From NCBI RefSeq assembly GCF_001005085.2, contig NZ_LBMU02000082.1, forward strand, positions 62,001 through 126,000: DNA of 64,000 nt, in the 5' to 3' direction. The translations under genes were made by a program, and so were the position numbers. The stretch's first letter is position 1. Each line of letters opens with the position of its first letter. This document shows positions 45,458-55,800 of the stretch, in pieces. The DNA is from Streptomyces humi. GTDB lineage: Bacteria > Actinomycetota > Actinomycetes > Streptomycetales > Streptomycetaceae. The notes beneath the pieces are model-generated. The model did not search any database and was not told the DNA's origin. It saw nothing but the letters and a program-made list of their open reading frames with translations.

Positions 45458-46510
45458 TCAGGAACCCGATGTGGTCAGGTTCACACGTGCCGCGATCGGC
45501 AGGTGGTCGCTGCCGGTCCGCGGCAGGGTCCAGGAGCTCTCCGGCTCCACCCCCTTGACCATGATCTGGTCGATCCGGGCCATCGGGAACGCGGCCGGCC
45601 AGCTGAACCCGAAGCCGCTGCCCGCCGCGCCCTGCGTGGAGCGCATCTGCGAGGTGACGCCGTTGAGCGAACGGTCGTTCATCGTGCCGTTCAGGTCGCC
45701 GAGGAGGATCACCCGGGGCAGGGTCTCGTCGGCGATGGCCTCGCCGAGCGCGTCCGCGCTCTTGTCCCGCTGCCGGGCGGTGAACCCGGCGTTCATCTTC
45801 ACGCGGACGGAGGGGAGATGGGCGACGTAGACGGCGAGCGGGCCGTGCGGCGTGGCGACCGTGGCGCGCATGGCCCGTACCCAGCCCAGTTTGATGTCGA
45901 CGGCCTTCACCCCGGTGAGGCGGTACCTGCTCCACAGGCCGACCGTGCCCTCGACGGCGTGGTACTTGTACGTCGAGGCCAGCGCCTTCTCGTAGGTCGG
46001 TACGGCGGACGCGGTCAGTTCCTCCAGGGCGAGCACGTCGGCCCCGGAGGAGGCCAGCCGGGTCGCCGTACCGGTCGGGTCGGGGTTGTCGGCGTTGACG
46101 TTGTGCGTGGCCACCGTGAAGTCGCCGCCGGTGCCCGACTTGTCGGTGAGCAGCCCGCCGAACAGGTTGAGCCAGACGATCGCCGGGAGCAGTACGGCGA
46201 TCAGCGCGGTCGCCGACTTCCGCACCAGACCGAGCAGCACCAGCACCGGGATCAGCAGGCCCAGCCAGGGCAGGAAGGTTTCGGTGAGACTGCCGAGGTT
46301 GCCGACCGCGTTCGGGATGCGGGAGTGCATCAGCATCACGCCGGCCAGCAGCAGCGCGACGGCGGCGAGGACCAGGCCCCGGCGCCAGATCCGCGGATCG
46401 TCGCGCCAGCCGGACAGCAAGCGGTTCACCAGGCGCCGGAACCGGTCTCTGCCGCGCTCGGGTCCCGAGCCGCCGTTGTCCGTTTCCGTCATGTACGCCT
46501 GCTGCGCCAT
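45458..46510 (-). CDS. Membrane-anchored endonuclease/exonuclease/phosphatase-family protein
   Basis: A 350-residue protein with three predicted membrane spans (about 43-125) followed by an extracytoplasmic EEP (DNase I-like) domain. Domain marks are VATHNVNADN near 135 in place of the usual metal-binding start, LALEELT near 165 with Glu, LLGDLNGT near 265 and the end GSDHLPI near 335 with the catalytic His. The ATG at 46510 follows GAGG by eight bases. EEP proteins of this layout may cleave phosphodiesters of lipids or nucleic acids outside the cell; the substrate is not known. Confidence 0.83.
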   Translation of the reverse strand: MAQQAYMTETDNGGSGPERGRDRFRRLVNRLLSGWRDDPRIWRRGLVLAAVALLLAGVMLMHSRIPNAVGNLGSLTETFLPWLGLLIPVLVLLGLVRKSATALIAVLLPAIVWLNLFGGLLTDKSGTGGDFTVATHNVNADNPDPTGTATRLASSGADVLALEELTASAVPTYEKALASTYKYHAVEGTVGLWSRYRLTGVKAVDIKLGWVRAMRATVATPHGPLAVYVAHLPSVRVKMNAGFTARQRDKSADALGEAIADETLPRVILLGDLNGTMNDRSLNGVTSQMRSTQGAAGSGFGFSWPAAFPMARIDQIMVKGVEPESSWTLPRTGSDHLPIAARVNLTTSGS

Positions 46511-46692
46511 ACCGCCTGCCTCACAACCTGCCGTGCACACCGTCGTCCCCCGGATACGACCCTAGGGGATGATCGGCCTCGTTCCCGCCGTCACATGACG
46601 GCCGTACGGAAGACGAGGACGAACAAGCCGTCGGGAGGGGTTCCGGTTACCGCCGGGTCGGCGCGGGCTGTGACAGAACGCGCACACTCCCG

Positions 46693-47322
46693 CTACGGCT
46701 CCGGGGAGCTGACGGGCCGTAGCCCGGCCAGCACCTCGTCGACGATCTGTTCGGCGAGCCCCTCGGGGAGTTCCGAGTCCGGGCGCAGGACGGCCCGGAG
46801 CAGCATCGGGCCGGTGAACATGTCGTTGGCCAGTTCGAGGTCGACGTCGGCGCGGAGTTCGCCGTTGCGCTGGCCGCGGCGCAGCACTTCCATACCCAGT
46901 TCACGCCGGGGGTTCACCACGTTCGTGTGGTAGGCGTTCCAGATCCGGGGGCTGCTCTTCATCTGGGCGTGGACGTTGTGCATGATCGCCGACGAACGGT
47001 TCTTCAGGCCGCGCCGGCGCAGCGCTTCCAGCAGGACGATCAGGTCGTCGCGCATGGAGGTGCCGGGGAGTTCGGGGTCGGGGGGCTCGGCGGCGCGCAT
47101 CACGTCGACGAAGAGCTCCTCCTTGCCGTTCCAGCGGCGGTAGATGGTGGCCTTGCCGACGCCGGCGGTCCGTGCGATCCGCTCGATGGACAGCTCGGCG
47201 AGCGGCACGCCGTCCTCCAGGAGCTTCATCACCCCTTCCAGGATGGCGATTTCCACCGCCTCGCTGCGGGGGCGCCCCCTGGCCGGGCCCGCGGACCGGG
47301 GACCGCTGTCGGCAAGTGTCAC
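46693..47322 (-). CDS. TetR-family regulator linked to the DHA2 exporter
   Basis: A 209-residue TetR regulator. The GTG at 47322 has AGAGGA upstream. The helix-turn-helix is LSIERIARTAGVGKATIYRR at about residues 44-63, and the C-terminal part fits the TetR_C domains common for efflux regulators. It lies 84 bases downstream of the DHA2 exporter gene on the same strand, so the pair may be cotranscribed and repressed by this protein binding the palindrome upstream of the exporter. The ligand is probably an exported toxic compound; that is inference. Confidence 0.85.
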   Translation of the reverse strand: MTLADSGPRSAGPARGRPRSEAVEIAILEGVMKLLEDGVPLAELSIERIARTAGVGKATIYRRWNGKEELFVDVMRAAEPPDPELPGTSMRDDLIVLLEALRRRGLKNRSSAIMHNVHAQMKSSPRIWNAYHTNVVNPRRELGMEVLRRGQRNGELRADVDLELANDMFTGPMLLRAVLRPDSELPEGLAEQIVDEVLAGLRPVSSPEP

Positions 47323-47406
47323 GTCGTACCGTCCTCTCACTGGCTGCGGGAATTCTCCCGCAGCCGACGCCTCCCGTGGTTCCCGCCCCGCCGCCCCCTC
47401 GGCCGT

Positions 47407-49005
47407 TCACTCCGCCGCGACGACCAACTCCTGCTCCCGGTCGCCCTGCTGACCGGCCGGCGGCCTGCCCGGCAGGAAGAGGACCGCGACCACGGCGCCG
47501 ATCAGCGCGACGCCCGCGCCGCACAGGGCGGTGAGGTGCATGGCGTGCAGGAAGGCGTCGTCGGCGGGCGTGACCAGGGCCTTGCCCTGTGCCCCGAGCT
47601 TGCCGGCGACCCCGAGGGTGGCCTCGATGGACTCGCCGGCGGTGTCGCGCAGCCCGGGCGGCAGCGCGCCGAGCTTGCCCTCGATCCCGTTGCGGTACGA
47701 CGTGGAGAGCACCGAGCCGAGCACGGCGATGCCGAGGGCGCCGCCGACCTGGCGGAAGGTGTTGCTGAGCGCGGAGGCGGAGCCGGCCTTCTCGCGGGGC
47801 AGCGCCTGCATGATGACGACCGAGGTCGGCGTCATGACGTGCGCCATGCCGAGACCCATCAGGAAGAAGACGACCTCCAGGAGCCAGATCGGGGTGTCGG
47901 CCTCGAAGGTGGCGAACGCGGCCAGGGTGCCCGCGAGCAGCACCAGACCGCCTCCGGTGGTGGCCTTGTTGCCGAACCGTTCGACGACCAGCCGGGCCCG
48001 CGGCGCGAAGATCATCTGCGCGGCGGCCAGCGGCAGCATCAGCAGACCGGACTGGAGCGGCGAGTAGCCGCGCACGCTCTGGGTGTAGAAGACGGAGAAG
48101 AAGGTCACGCCCATCAGCGCGAAGAAGACCAGCGCGATGGCGGCCATGGCGGCCGAGAAGACCTTGTTCTTGAAGTAGGTGACGTCCAGGGACGGGTGGT
48201 CGCTGCGCTTCTCGAAGAGCACGAAGCCGGCGAGGACCGCGACACCGGCGAAGATGGTCGCCAGCACCTTGGCGTCGGTGAAGTCGGCGAGCTCGCCGCC
48301 CTTGATGATGCCGTAGACCAGGAGCACCAGGCCGACCACGGAGAGCACCACGCCGACCGGGTCGATCCGGCCCGGACGCGGGTCGCGCGAGTCGGGCACC
48401 AGCCACACCATCAGGACGAGCGCGATGATCACGATCGGTACGTTGATGAGGAAGACCGAGCCCCACCAGAAGTGGTCCAGCAGCACACCGCCGGTGATCG
48501 GGCCGATGGCGATGGCGAGGCCGACGCCGCCCGCCCAGATGCCGATGGCCTTGGGCTGTTCCTGACGCTCGAAGACGTTCATCAGGACGGCGAGGGTGGC
48601 GGGCATCACGAAGGCGGCACCGAGCGCCATCAGCGCGCGGAAGGCGATCAGCGCACCCGGCGAGCCGGACTCGGCGGCCAGCGCGGACCCGACGCCGAAC
48701 ACGACGATGCCGCCGATCAGCACCTTCTTGCGGCCGACCCGGTCGCCGACGAGACCGGCGCTGAACAGCAGTCCGGCGAAGACCAGGGTGTAGGCGTTGA
48801 TCGCCCACTCCAGCTGGCTCTGGGTGGCGCCGAGGCCGGTCGGGGCCGGGGTGGAGATGGTCTTGACGGCGACGTTCAGGATCGAGTTGTCGAGCACCAC
48901 GATCAGCAGGCTGAGCATGAGGACGCCGAGGATGGCCCAGCGGCGGCGGTGCACCGCCTCGGGTATCCGGGGACCCGGAGGAGCGTGGTCGGCAGGAGTT
49001 GTCAT
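47407..49005 (-). CDS. DHA2-family multidrug MFS exporter
   Basis: A 532-residue drug:H+ antiporter of the 14-span EmrB/QacA class. Family marks are VVLDNSILNVAVKTI near 37 (motif D1), GDRVGRKKVLIGG near 88 (motif A) and GIWAGGVGLAIAIGPITGGVL near 155 (motif C). The ATG at 49005 has GGAG-like sequence upstream. A TetR gene follows on the same strand and a TetR-like palindrome lies 25 bases before the start. It probably exports hydrophobic cations or antibiotics. Confidence 0.88.
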   Translation of the reverse strand: MTTPADHAPPGPRIPEAVHRRRWAILGVLMLSLLIVVLDNSILNVAVKTISTPAPTGLGATQSQLEWAINAYTLVFAGLLFSAGLVGDRVGRKKVLIGGIVVFGVGSALAAESGSPGALIAFRALMALGAAFVMPATLAVLMNVFERQEQPKAIGIWAGGVGLAIAIGPITGGVLLDHFWWGSVFLINVPIVIIALVLMVWLVPDSRDPRPGRIDPVGVVLSVVGLVLLVYGIIKGGELADFTDAKVLATIFAGVAVLAGFVLFEKRSDHPSLDVTYFKNKVFSAAMAAIALVFFALMGVTFFSVFYTQSVRGYSPLQSGLLMLPLAAAQMIFAPRARLVVERFGNKATTGGGLVLLAGTLAAFATFEADTPIWLLEVVFFLMGLGMAHVMTPTSVVIMQALPREKAGSASALSNTFRQVGGALGIAVLGSVLSTSYRNGIEGKLGALPPGLRDTAGESIEATLGVAGKLGAQGKALVTPADDAFLHAMHLTALCGAGVALIGAVVAVLFLPGRPPAGQQGDREQELVVAAE

Positions 49006-49029
49006 GACGCCGAGCCTAGACCCATTTCA

Positions 49030-49048
49030 ATACGGAACCGTCTCGTAT
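49030..49048 (-). promoter_or_regulatory. Probable TetR operator upstream of the DHA2 exporter
   Basis: ATACGGAACCGTCTCGTAT is an imperfect 19-bp inverted repeat with outer arms ATACG/CGTAT, in an A+T-rich patch 25 bases before the exporter start. Its ATACGGAAC arm is typical of operators of efflux-type TetR repressors. Confidence 0.6.
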
Positions 49049-49214
49049 CTTAATTCCTTTACCGAGGCCTTACGCACCGCGCCGGCCTGGGGCACGGCGA
49101 TGACCGATGGATCACATGACGGTCCCCTGGCCCCGGGCGGCACGAAGTGCCACCATGGAAGCGGTCCGGGGACACCGTCAGGGTGCCTCGAGATGACTTG
49201 AAGGAGCCGTTGTC

Positions 49215-50090
49215 ATGACGCAGCTTCCGGCTGCCCAGACTGTGCAGCACAGCCCCTCCGACGGCAGCAGGACGCTGTACGGGGGCAAGGGCACCCGCCG
49301 CATCACGGTCCGCGACATCGCCCTCGCCAAGGAACGCGGCGAGAAGTGGCCGATGCTCACCGCGTACGACGCGATGACCGCCTCCGTCTTCGACGAGGCC
49401 GGCATCCCGGTCCTCCTGGTCGGCGACTCGGCGGGCAACTGCCACCTCGGGTACGAGTCGACGGTACCCGTCACGCTCGACGAGATGACGATGCTGTCGG
49501 CGGCCGTGGTGCGCGGCACGCAGCGCGCCCTGATCGTCGGCGACCTCCCCTTCGGCTCCTACCAGGAGGGCCCGGTGCAGGCGCTGCGCTCGGCGACCCG
49601 GCTGGTCAAGGAGGCGGGCGTCGGGGCGGTCAAGCTGGAGGGCGGCGAGCGGTCCCACGAACAGATCCGGCTGCTCGTCGAGTCCGGCATCCCGGTGATG
49701 GCGCACATCGGCCTGACCCCGCAGTCCGTCAACGCGATGGGCTACCGGGTGCAGGGCCGCGGCGAGGAGGCGGCCCAGCAGCTGCTGCGGGACGCCAAGT
49801 CCGTCCAGGACGCGGGCGCGTTCGCGGTCGTCCTCGAACTGGTCCCGGCGGAGCTGGCGGCCGAGGTGACCCGGGTGCTGCACATCCCGACGGTCGGCAT
49901 CGGCGCGGGCCCGGAGACCGACGCGCAGGTCCTGGTCTGGACGGACATGCTGGGCCTGACGCCGGGGCGGGTGCCGAAGTTCGTCAAGAAGTACGCGGAC
50001 CTGCGCGCGGTCATGGGCGACGCGGCACGGGCGTACGCCGAGGACGTGGTGGGCGGAACGTTCCCGCTGGAGGAGCACTCGGTGCACTGA
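49215..50090 (+). CDS. panB: 3-methyl-2-oxobutanoate hydroxymethyltransferase PanB
   Basis: A 291-residue cytoplasmic enzyme making ketopantoate from alpha-ketoisovalerate and methylene-tetrahydrofolate, the first committed step of pantothenate and CoA synthesis. The ATG at 49215 follows AAGGAG. Conserved segments are PMLTAYDAMTASVFDEAGI near 52, LLVGDSAGN near 73 with metal-binding Asp, VKLEGG near 138, AHIGLTPQSVNAMGY near 161 and LVPAELA near 207 with the catalytic Glu nearby. An N-terminal extension of about 30 residues before the barrel is usual for actinobacteria. No panC or panD is adjacent. Confidence 0.95.
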   Translation: MTQLPAAQTVQHSPSDGSRTLYGGKGTRRITVRDIALAKERGEKWPMLTAYDAMTASVFDEAGIPVLLVGDSAGNCHLGYESTVPVTLDEMTMLSAAVVRGTQRALIVGDLPFGSYQEGPVQALRSATRLVKEAGVGAVKLEGGERSHEQIRLLVESGIPVMAHIGLTPQSVNAMGYRVQGRGEEAAQQLLRDAKSVQDAGAFAVVLELVPAELAAEVTRVLHIPTVGIGAGPETDAQVLVWTDMLGLTPGRVPKFVKKYADLRAVMGDAARAYAEDVVGGTFPLEEHSVH

Positions 50091-50149
50091 GCGCATCGCC
50101 GGGGGCCGCGCCGGGTCGTCGGTCGTCTGACGGCTCGTCGTGGCCGGTC

Positions 50150-50260
50150 GCGCAGTTCCTCCCCCGGTCTTCGGCCGGGGGTGCCCCCAGGGCCCCTTCG
50201 GGGCGCTGCCCAATGCAGTTCGAGAGCCACTGCGGAAACACCACAGCCGGTCCGCCGATC
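50150..50260. repeat. Dispersed G+C-rich intergenic repeat, copy 2, with terminator hairpins
   Basis: After GGTCGCGCAGTTCC come CCCCCGG (50161-50167) paired with CCGGGGG (50175-50181), GGGGGTGCCCCC, and GGCCCCTTCGGGGC, then GCTGCCCAATGCAGTTCG. It belongs to the same family as the repeats near 12885 and 59693. Position between the convergent panB and acetyltransferase genes suggests it serves as a two-way terminator. Confidence 0.65.
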
Positions 50261-50342
50261 TTCCCCCGTCGGCGGGCCGGCTGCCGTTTGCGGCCAGGGC
50301 GCGCACGGCGTCGCGCGGCGGGCGGGAACGTGACGACAGGAC

Positions 50343-50858
50343 CTAGACCGGCGCGGGGCGGGTCCAGCGGATCTCGCCGTCCTGGCGGGTGTCCGTGGGG
50401 TGGAGGCCGGCGGCCGTGGCCACCGCGGCGGAGGCGTGGTGGCCGGGGTGGATGTGGGCGACGAGCGTGTGGACCGGTGGCCGGGCCAGCCGGTCGGCCA
50501 CGGCGCGGGCCGCCTCCGTGGCGATGCCCCGGCCCTGCCAGGGGGTGCCCACCACCCAGGCGATCTCGGCCACCGGGCCGGTGACGGTCGCCTGGACGTA
50601 GCCCGTCAGGCAGGACTCGGCGCGCAGCCGGATCACCCAGTTCAGCCAGGAGACGGCCGGGTCGGGAGAGCCCGCGGTGACGCGCCGGTAGCGCGCGCGG
50701 AGGTCCGCCGCGGTGTCCGGGGTGCCGCCGGTGAAGGTGTGCAGGGCCGGGTCGGACAGCACCGCCGCCATCTCCTCGGCGTGCTCGACGCGCAGCGGCA
50801 GCAGGTCCAGCCGGCCGGTGCGGACGGCTTGGGCGGGGAGGGTGGTCACGTCGTGCAC
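50343..50858 (-). CDS. GNAT-family N-acetyltransferase
   Basis: A RimJ/RimL-like acetyltransferase of about 171 residues. Family marks are TGRLDLLPLRVEHAEEM near the start, the acetyl-CoA loop VVGTPWQGRGIATEAAR near 108 and HIHPGHHASAAVATAAGLHP near 138. The start is uncertain: GTG codons at 50858 and 50849 fit the family best, neither with a ribosome site; a longer frame adds a repetitive Arg/Pro lead encoded by a 21-bp repeat. Substrate unknown. Confidence 0.78.
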   Translation of the reverse strand: MHDVTTLPAQAVRTGRLDLLPLRVEHAEEMAAVLSDPALHTFTGGTPDTAADLRARYRRVTAGSPDPAVSWLNWVIRLRAESCLTGYVQATVTGPVAEIAWVVGTPWQGRGIATEAARAVADRLARPPVHTLVAHIHPGHHASAAVATAAGLHPTDTRQDGEIRWTRPAPV

Positions 50859-50886
50859 GGTACCCGTGTACGCCGTGCACGGGTGC

Positions 50887-50927
50887 CCGTGTCGGCGGGC
50901 TGTCGGACCGTGTCGGCGGGCTGTCGG
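50887..50927. repeat. 20-bp direct repeat upstream of the ABC exporter
   Basis: CCGTGTCGGCGGGCTGTCGG occurs at 50887-50906 and again at 50908-50927, one base apart, followed by a shorter TTGTCGGTGG echo. It lies between the divergent acetyltransferase and ABC exporter genes, 35-75 bases before the exporter start, where a regulator could bind. Confidence 0.6.
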
Positions 50928-50961
50928 TGGTTTGTCGGTGGCGCCTGGCACGGTTCTTCCC

Positions 50962-51969
50962 ATGACGCGAATCAACGACAACGCCGTGTCCGTACGGGGG
51001 CTGGTGAAGCACTACGGCGACACCAAGGCACTCGACGGAGTTGATCTGGACGTCCGTGAGGGCACCGTGATGGGTGTCCTCGGACCCAACGGGGCCGGCA
51101 AGACGACCCTCGTACGCATCCTGTCCACGCTGCTTCAGCCGGATGCCGGTGAGGCCACCGTCGCCGGGTACGACGTACTGCGCCAGCCCCGCCAGCTGCG
51201 CCGGGTGATCGGCCTGACGGGCCAGTACGCCTCGGTGGACGAGAAGCTGCCGGGCTGGGAGAACCTGTACCTGATCGGGCGGCTCCTGGACCTGTCGCGC
51301 AAGGACGCGCGGGCCCGGGCCGACGAGCTGCTGGAGCGGTTCTCGCTGACCGAGGCGGCGCGCCGGCCCGCCTCCACCTACTCCGGCGGTATGCGCCGCC
51401 GCCTCGACCTGGCCGCCTCGATGATCGGGCGCCCCCAGGTGCTCTACCTGGACGAGCCCACCACCGGACTCGACCCGCGCACCCGCAACGAGGTGTGGGC
51501 CGAGGTGAAGGCGATGGTCGGTGACGGCGTGACCGTGCTGCTGACCACCCAGTACATGGAGGAGGCCGAGCAGCTCGCCTCCGAGCTGACCGTCGTGGAC
51601 CGCGGGCAGGTCATCGCGAACGGCCGGGTGGAGGAGCTGAAGGCGAAGGTCGGCGGACGGACGCTGCGGGTACGGCCGGTCGACCCGCTCCAGGTGCGGC
51701 CGCTCGCCCAGATGATCGACGAGCTGGGCATCACCGGGCTCGCCGGTACGACCGTGGACGCGGAGGCCGGGTCCCTGCTGGTGCCGATCCTCAGCGACGA
51801 GCAGCTGACCGCGGTGGTCGGCGCCGTCACCGCGCGCGGGATCACCATCAGCTCCATCACCACCGAACTGCCCAGCCTGGACGAGGTGTTCCTGTCCCTC
51901 ACCGGCCACCGCGCCAGCGCGCCGCAGGACCCCCAGCCCGCCGACGACCGTCAGGAGGTCGCCGTATGA
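50962..51969 (+). CDS. ABC exporter ATPase, DrrA-like
   Basis: A 335-residue ATPase of the daunorubicin-resistance (DrrA) subfamily, energising export with the permease encoded next. Motifs are Walker A GPNGAGKT at 41-48, signature YSGGMRRRLDLA near 138, Walker B LYLDEPTTGLDP near 160, and the C-terminal DrrA tail ITTELPSLDEVFLSLTGH near 300. The ATG at 50962 has no clear ribosome site, so the message may be leaderless. Its stop overlaps the permease start (ATGA). Confidence 0.92.
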   Translation: MTRINDNAVSVRGLVKHYGDTKALDGVDLDVREGTVMGVLGPNGAGKTTLVRILSTLLQPDAGEATVAGYDVLRQPRQLRRVIGLTGQYASVDEKLPGWENLYLIGRLLDLSRKDARARADELLERFSLTEAARRPASTYSGGMRRRLDLAASMIGRPQVLYLDEPTTGLDPRTRNEVWAEVKAMVGDGVTVLLTTQYMEEAEQLASELTVVDRGQVIANGRVEELKAKVGGRTLRVRPVDPLQVRPLAQMIDELGITGLAGTTVDAEAGSLLVPILSDEQLTAVVGAVTARGITISSITTELPSLDEVFLSLTGHRASAPQDPQPADDRQEVAV

Positions 51970-52793
51970 GCACCGCCACCGCCACCGCCACCGTCCCCGT
52001 GTCCGTGTCCGACACCCCCATCTCGCTGCGCGCCCATCTGCGGCACACCGGTGCGCTGGTCCGCCGCAACCTGCTGTGGATCCGGCAGGACCCGGAGTCG
52101 ATGTTCGACGCCATCCTGTTCCCGGTGATCTTCACGCTGCTGTTCGTGTACGTCTTCGGCGGGTCCATCGGCCAGTCGCTGGGCGGCGGCCAGCAGGCGT
52201 ACGTCCAGTACGTCGTCCCCGGCCTGATGGCCATGATGGGGATGAACATGGCCCAGGGCGTGGGCACCGGGTTCAACACGGACTTCAACTCCGGTGTGAT
52301 GGACCGCTTCCGGTCCCTGCCGATCGGCCGCGGCTCGGTGCTGTTCGCCAAGATCGCGGTGGAGCTGATGCGGATGCTGTTCGCGACCGCGGTCCTGATG
52401 GTCGTCGCCGTGCTGGTGGGCTTCGACATCACCCACTGGTCGGGGCTGCTGGCCTCGGTGGGCCTGTCGGCGGTGTTCGGCTCGGCCCTGATGTGGGTGT
52501 TCCTCACCCTCGGCGTGATCATGAAGAGCGCGCAGTCGGTGCAGGCGATGGGCTTCCTGGTGCTGATGCCGCTTCAGTTCGGCTCGTCGATCTTCGCGCC
52601 GACCGACTCGATGCCGGGCTGGCTCCAGTCCTTCACCGACTACAACCCGCTGTCCGCGCTCGCCGACACCGCGCGCGGGCTGATGCTCGGCGGCCCGGTG
52701 GCGCACAGCCTGTGGGTGACGCTGGCCTGGTCGGTCGGGCTCACCGCGGTGATGGCGCCGGTCGCGATCCACAAGTTCCGCACCAAGAGCTGA
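51966..52793 (+). CDS. ABC-2 type exporter permease, DrrB-like
   Basis: A 275-residue membrane protein with six predicted spans of the ABC-2 family, partner of the DrrA-like ATPase. It has the family segments DAILFPVIFTLLFVYVFGG near 44 and YVVPGLMAMMGMNMAQG near 81, and the C-terminal FTDYNPLSALADTARGLM near 220. It overlaps the ATPase gene by four bases. Its stop lies 18 bases from the end of a large convergent SARP-type regulator gene, whose product may regulate this exporter. Substrate unknown, probably a hydrophobic natural product. Confidence 0.9.
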   Translation: MSTATATATVPVSVSDTPISLRAHLRHTGALVRRNLLWIRQDPESMFDAILFPVIFTLLFVYVFGGSIGQSLGGGQQAYVQYVVPGLMAMMGMNMAQGVGTGFNTDFNSGVMDRFRSLPIGRGSVLFAKIAVELMRMLFATAVLMVVAVLVGFDITHWSGLLASVGLSAVFGSALMWVFLTLGVIMKSAQSVQAMGFLVLMPLQFGSSIFAPTDSMPGWLQSFTDYNPLSALADTARGLMLGGPVAHSLWVTLAWSVGLTAVMAPVAIHKFRTKS

Positions 52794-52810
52794 CACCCCG
52801 GGAGGGAAGC

Positions 52811-55800
52811 TCAGATCAGGGCGGTGGCCTCCGCGAGGGAGAGGCCACCGCCCTCGGCGTACGCCGGCGCCCAGAGCCGGTCGTCGGCGAGCGCGGCCCG
52901 GACCCGGGCCTCCGTGCGCTCACGGGCGGTGCGCTCGATACCGGCGGGGACGTGGCCGGGGGGCAGCAGGGCGTCGGCGGCGCCCAGGCAGCGGACCGCG
53001 TCCGGGGCGCGCACCCCGCCGTCGAGACCGGCCAGCGCGAGCGCGGCGACGGTCAGGCAGACGGACTGCAAATGCGGGGCGATGGCCTGGGTCAGCGGGT
53101 CCGCGATGTGCTGGAACGCCTGCCGGAGTCCGGCCAGGGCCTCGGCGTGGAGGCCGTCCAGGGCGTCCACCCAGGCCTCCTGGGTGAGGATCAGGGCGTC
53201 GAAGACGACGAAGTGCGCGATCTTGAACTCCTCGCGCAGCAGCTGGAGTTGCTCACGGGCCTCGGCGGTACGGCCGTCCAGCGTGAGCCAGCCGGACAGG
53301 AAGAGCCGGGCGGCGGGCATCGCCTCGTTGCGCAGTCCCTCCTCGCGGGAGATCACCTCCCGCAGCAGCCGCTCGCCCTGTCCGGTGTCGCCGGACTCCA
53401 GCAGCACACTGCCGAGGCGGGCCTCCAGCACGCTGACCTGGGCGCGGGCACCGAGGCGTGCGGCGTGCTCGACGGCGGCCCGGTAGTCGGCGGCGGCGGC
53501 CGTGAACTCCCCCTTGCGCTCCCGGGACTCGGCGCGGGCGGAGAGGGCCTCGGCGGTTCCCCAGTCGTCCCCGAGGCGCCGGAAGATCTCCAGGGACTCG
53601 TCGGCGTCGCGGGTGGCGTCACCGGCCCAGACGGCCCGGTTGGCGAGCACGTTGGCCCGCATCTGGAGGGCGGCGGCGAGCTCCCACTCGTAGCCGGGGG
53701 TGCGCCGGCAGACGTCGACGCCGGCGTCCACGATCTCGCGCAGCCGTTCCATGCCGCCGGTCAGCATCACGGCGTAGAACCAGAACATGCCGGGCGCGCG
53801 GGTGGTCTGCGGCAGACCGGGGGCGTAGACCTGCGTGACGGCCCGCAGTTTGGCCTGCGCCGCCGGGGTCTGCCAGACGTCCAGCTCGGTGTCCATGCAG
53901 GCCATCTGCGCCAGGTGGACACCGCGCCGGGCCTCGGCGAGGATCTCCCCGCGGTACGGCGGCGGGGCCGCGGTCAGCCGTTGCCACACCGGTTCGGCCC
54001 GCACGGCCGGCGCGGCGAAGGGGTCGGGGCCGAGGGCCATGATCTCGCCGCACCAGGTGCGGGTCTCGATGCGCTGGTCGCGCGTCTGCCAGTACCAGAT
54101 CAGGGAGTGCGCGAGGCACAGCGCCTCCTGCTCGTCCCGGGTGGCGACGGCGTGGCGCAGCGCGGTGCGCAGGTTCTCGTACTCCAGCCCGAACCGGGCC
54201 AGCGCGGCCCGTTGGCCGGGGCCGCGCAGCAACGGGTCGGTGGTCCGGGCCAGTTCGCGGTAGTACGTCAGATGGGCGCGTTCGGCGGCGGCCCGGTCGC
54301 CGCTCTCGTCGAGGCGTTCGCCCGCGTACTCGGAGACGGTCTCCAGGAGCCGGTAGCGCATGGTGGCGTCGTCCGCCGAAGGGGCGGCCACCACCAGGGA
54401 CTTGTCGACCAGGGAGCCGAGCGCGTCGAGGGCGGCGGGGCCGCAGACGGCCTCGGCGGCGGCCAGGTCGCAGCCGCCGGCGAAGACGGAGAGCCGGCCG
54501 AGGACGTCCCGTTCGGCAGCGTCGAGCAGGTCCCAGGACCAGTCGACGACCGCGCGCAGGGTCTGCTGGCGGGGCAGCACGGTACGGCTGCCGGAGGTGA
54601 GCAGGCGGAACCGGTCGTCGAGGCGGTCGGCGATCTGGCGCGGGGTGAGCAACCGCAGCCGGGCGGCGGCCAGTTCGATGGCGAGGGGCAGTCCGTCCAG
54701 GCGGCGGCAGATCTCGGCGCAGGCCGCCGCGGTCCGCTCGTCGGCGTCCACCGTGAAGCCGGGGCGGGCCGCGGCGCCCCGGTCGGCGAACAGTCGCAGC
54801 GCCACCGGATCGGGCAGCGGTTCCACCGGGCGCAGCAACTCCCCCGGGACGCCGAGGGGTTCGCGGCTGGTGGCCAGGACGGTCAGGTCCGGGCAGCGCT
54901 CCAGGAGGCGGGCCGTGAGGTCGGCCGCCGCGTCGACGACGTGCTCGCAGTTGTCGAGGATGATCAGCAGCCGGCGCCGGGCGCAGTGCTCGACGAGCCG
55001 CTCGACCGGGTCGTCGTGCCGGTCGGCGGCGGCCCGCATGCCCTCGGCGCCGGCGCCGTACAGCACGGTCTCGCGGGCGCCGAGCGCGCTGAGCACGGCC
55101 TCGGGTACGGCGGCGGGATCGTCGACGGGCGCCAGCTCGGCCAGCCAGACCCCGTCCCGGGCCGCGTACCGCACGGTCTCGGCGGCCTCCTGCGACAGCC
55201 GGGTCTTGCCGGCCCCGCCGGGTCCGAGCAGCGTGACCAGCCGGGCGGTGCCGAGGTCGGCGCGGATGGTCTCGATGTCCGCCTCGCGGCCGACGAACGA
55301 GGTGAGCCGGGCGCGCAGGTTGCCCGGGCGTGGTTCGGCCGGCTTCGGCGCCGGTGCCGGGTCCAGCAACTCGGCGTGCAGGGCGCGCAGTTCGGGCCCG
55401 GGGTCGGAGCCCAGGCGATCGGCGAGCAGGTGGCGTACGCCGTCGTAGGCGGCCAGTGCCTCTGCGGTGCGGCCGGTGGCGCCCAGGGCACGCAGGCGCA
55501 GGGCCTGGAGCGGTTCGTCGAGGGGGTGGGCGTCGCACAGGGCGGTGAGCTCGGGGAGGGACTGCTCGGCCTGGCCGAGGGCGAGGGCGGCGGTGTGGCG
55601 GGCGCGCAGGGCGTCCAGCCGGCGGACGTCGGCCCGGGCCGCTTCGGCGGTGCGGTCGGGCAGGTCGGCGAGGGCCGGGCCGTACCAGAGGGCGAGGGCG
55701 TCGTCGAGGACGGTCGCCGCCTTGGCGGGGTCGCCGTCGGCGAGGGCGCGCAGGCCGTCGCCGGTGAGCCGTTCGAAGCGGTGCAGGTCGACGTCGTCGG

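Noticed and set aside
46927..49053. A 708-codon plus-strand frame opposite the TetR and DHA2 exporter genes
   Set aside because: Product is Asp/Gly/His-rich low-complexity sequence; the minus strand carries clear TetR and MFS motifs.
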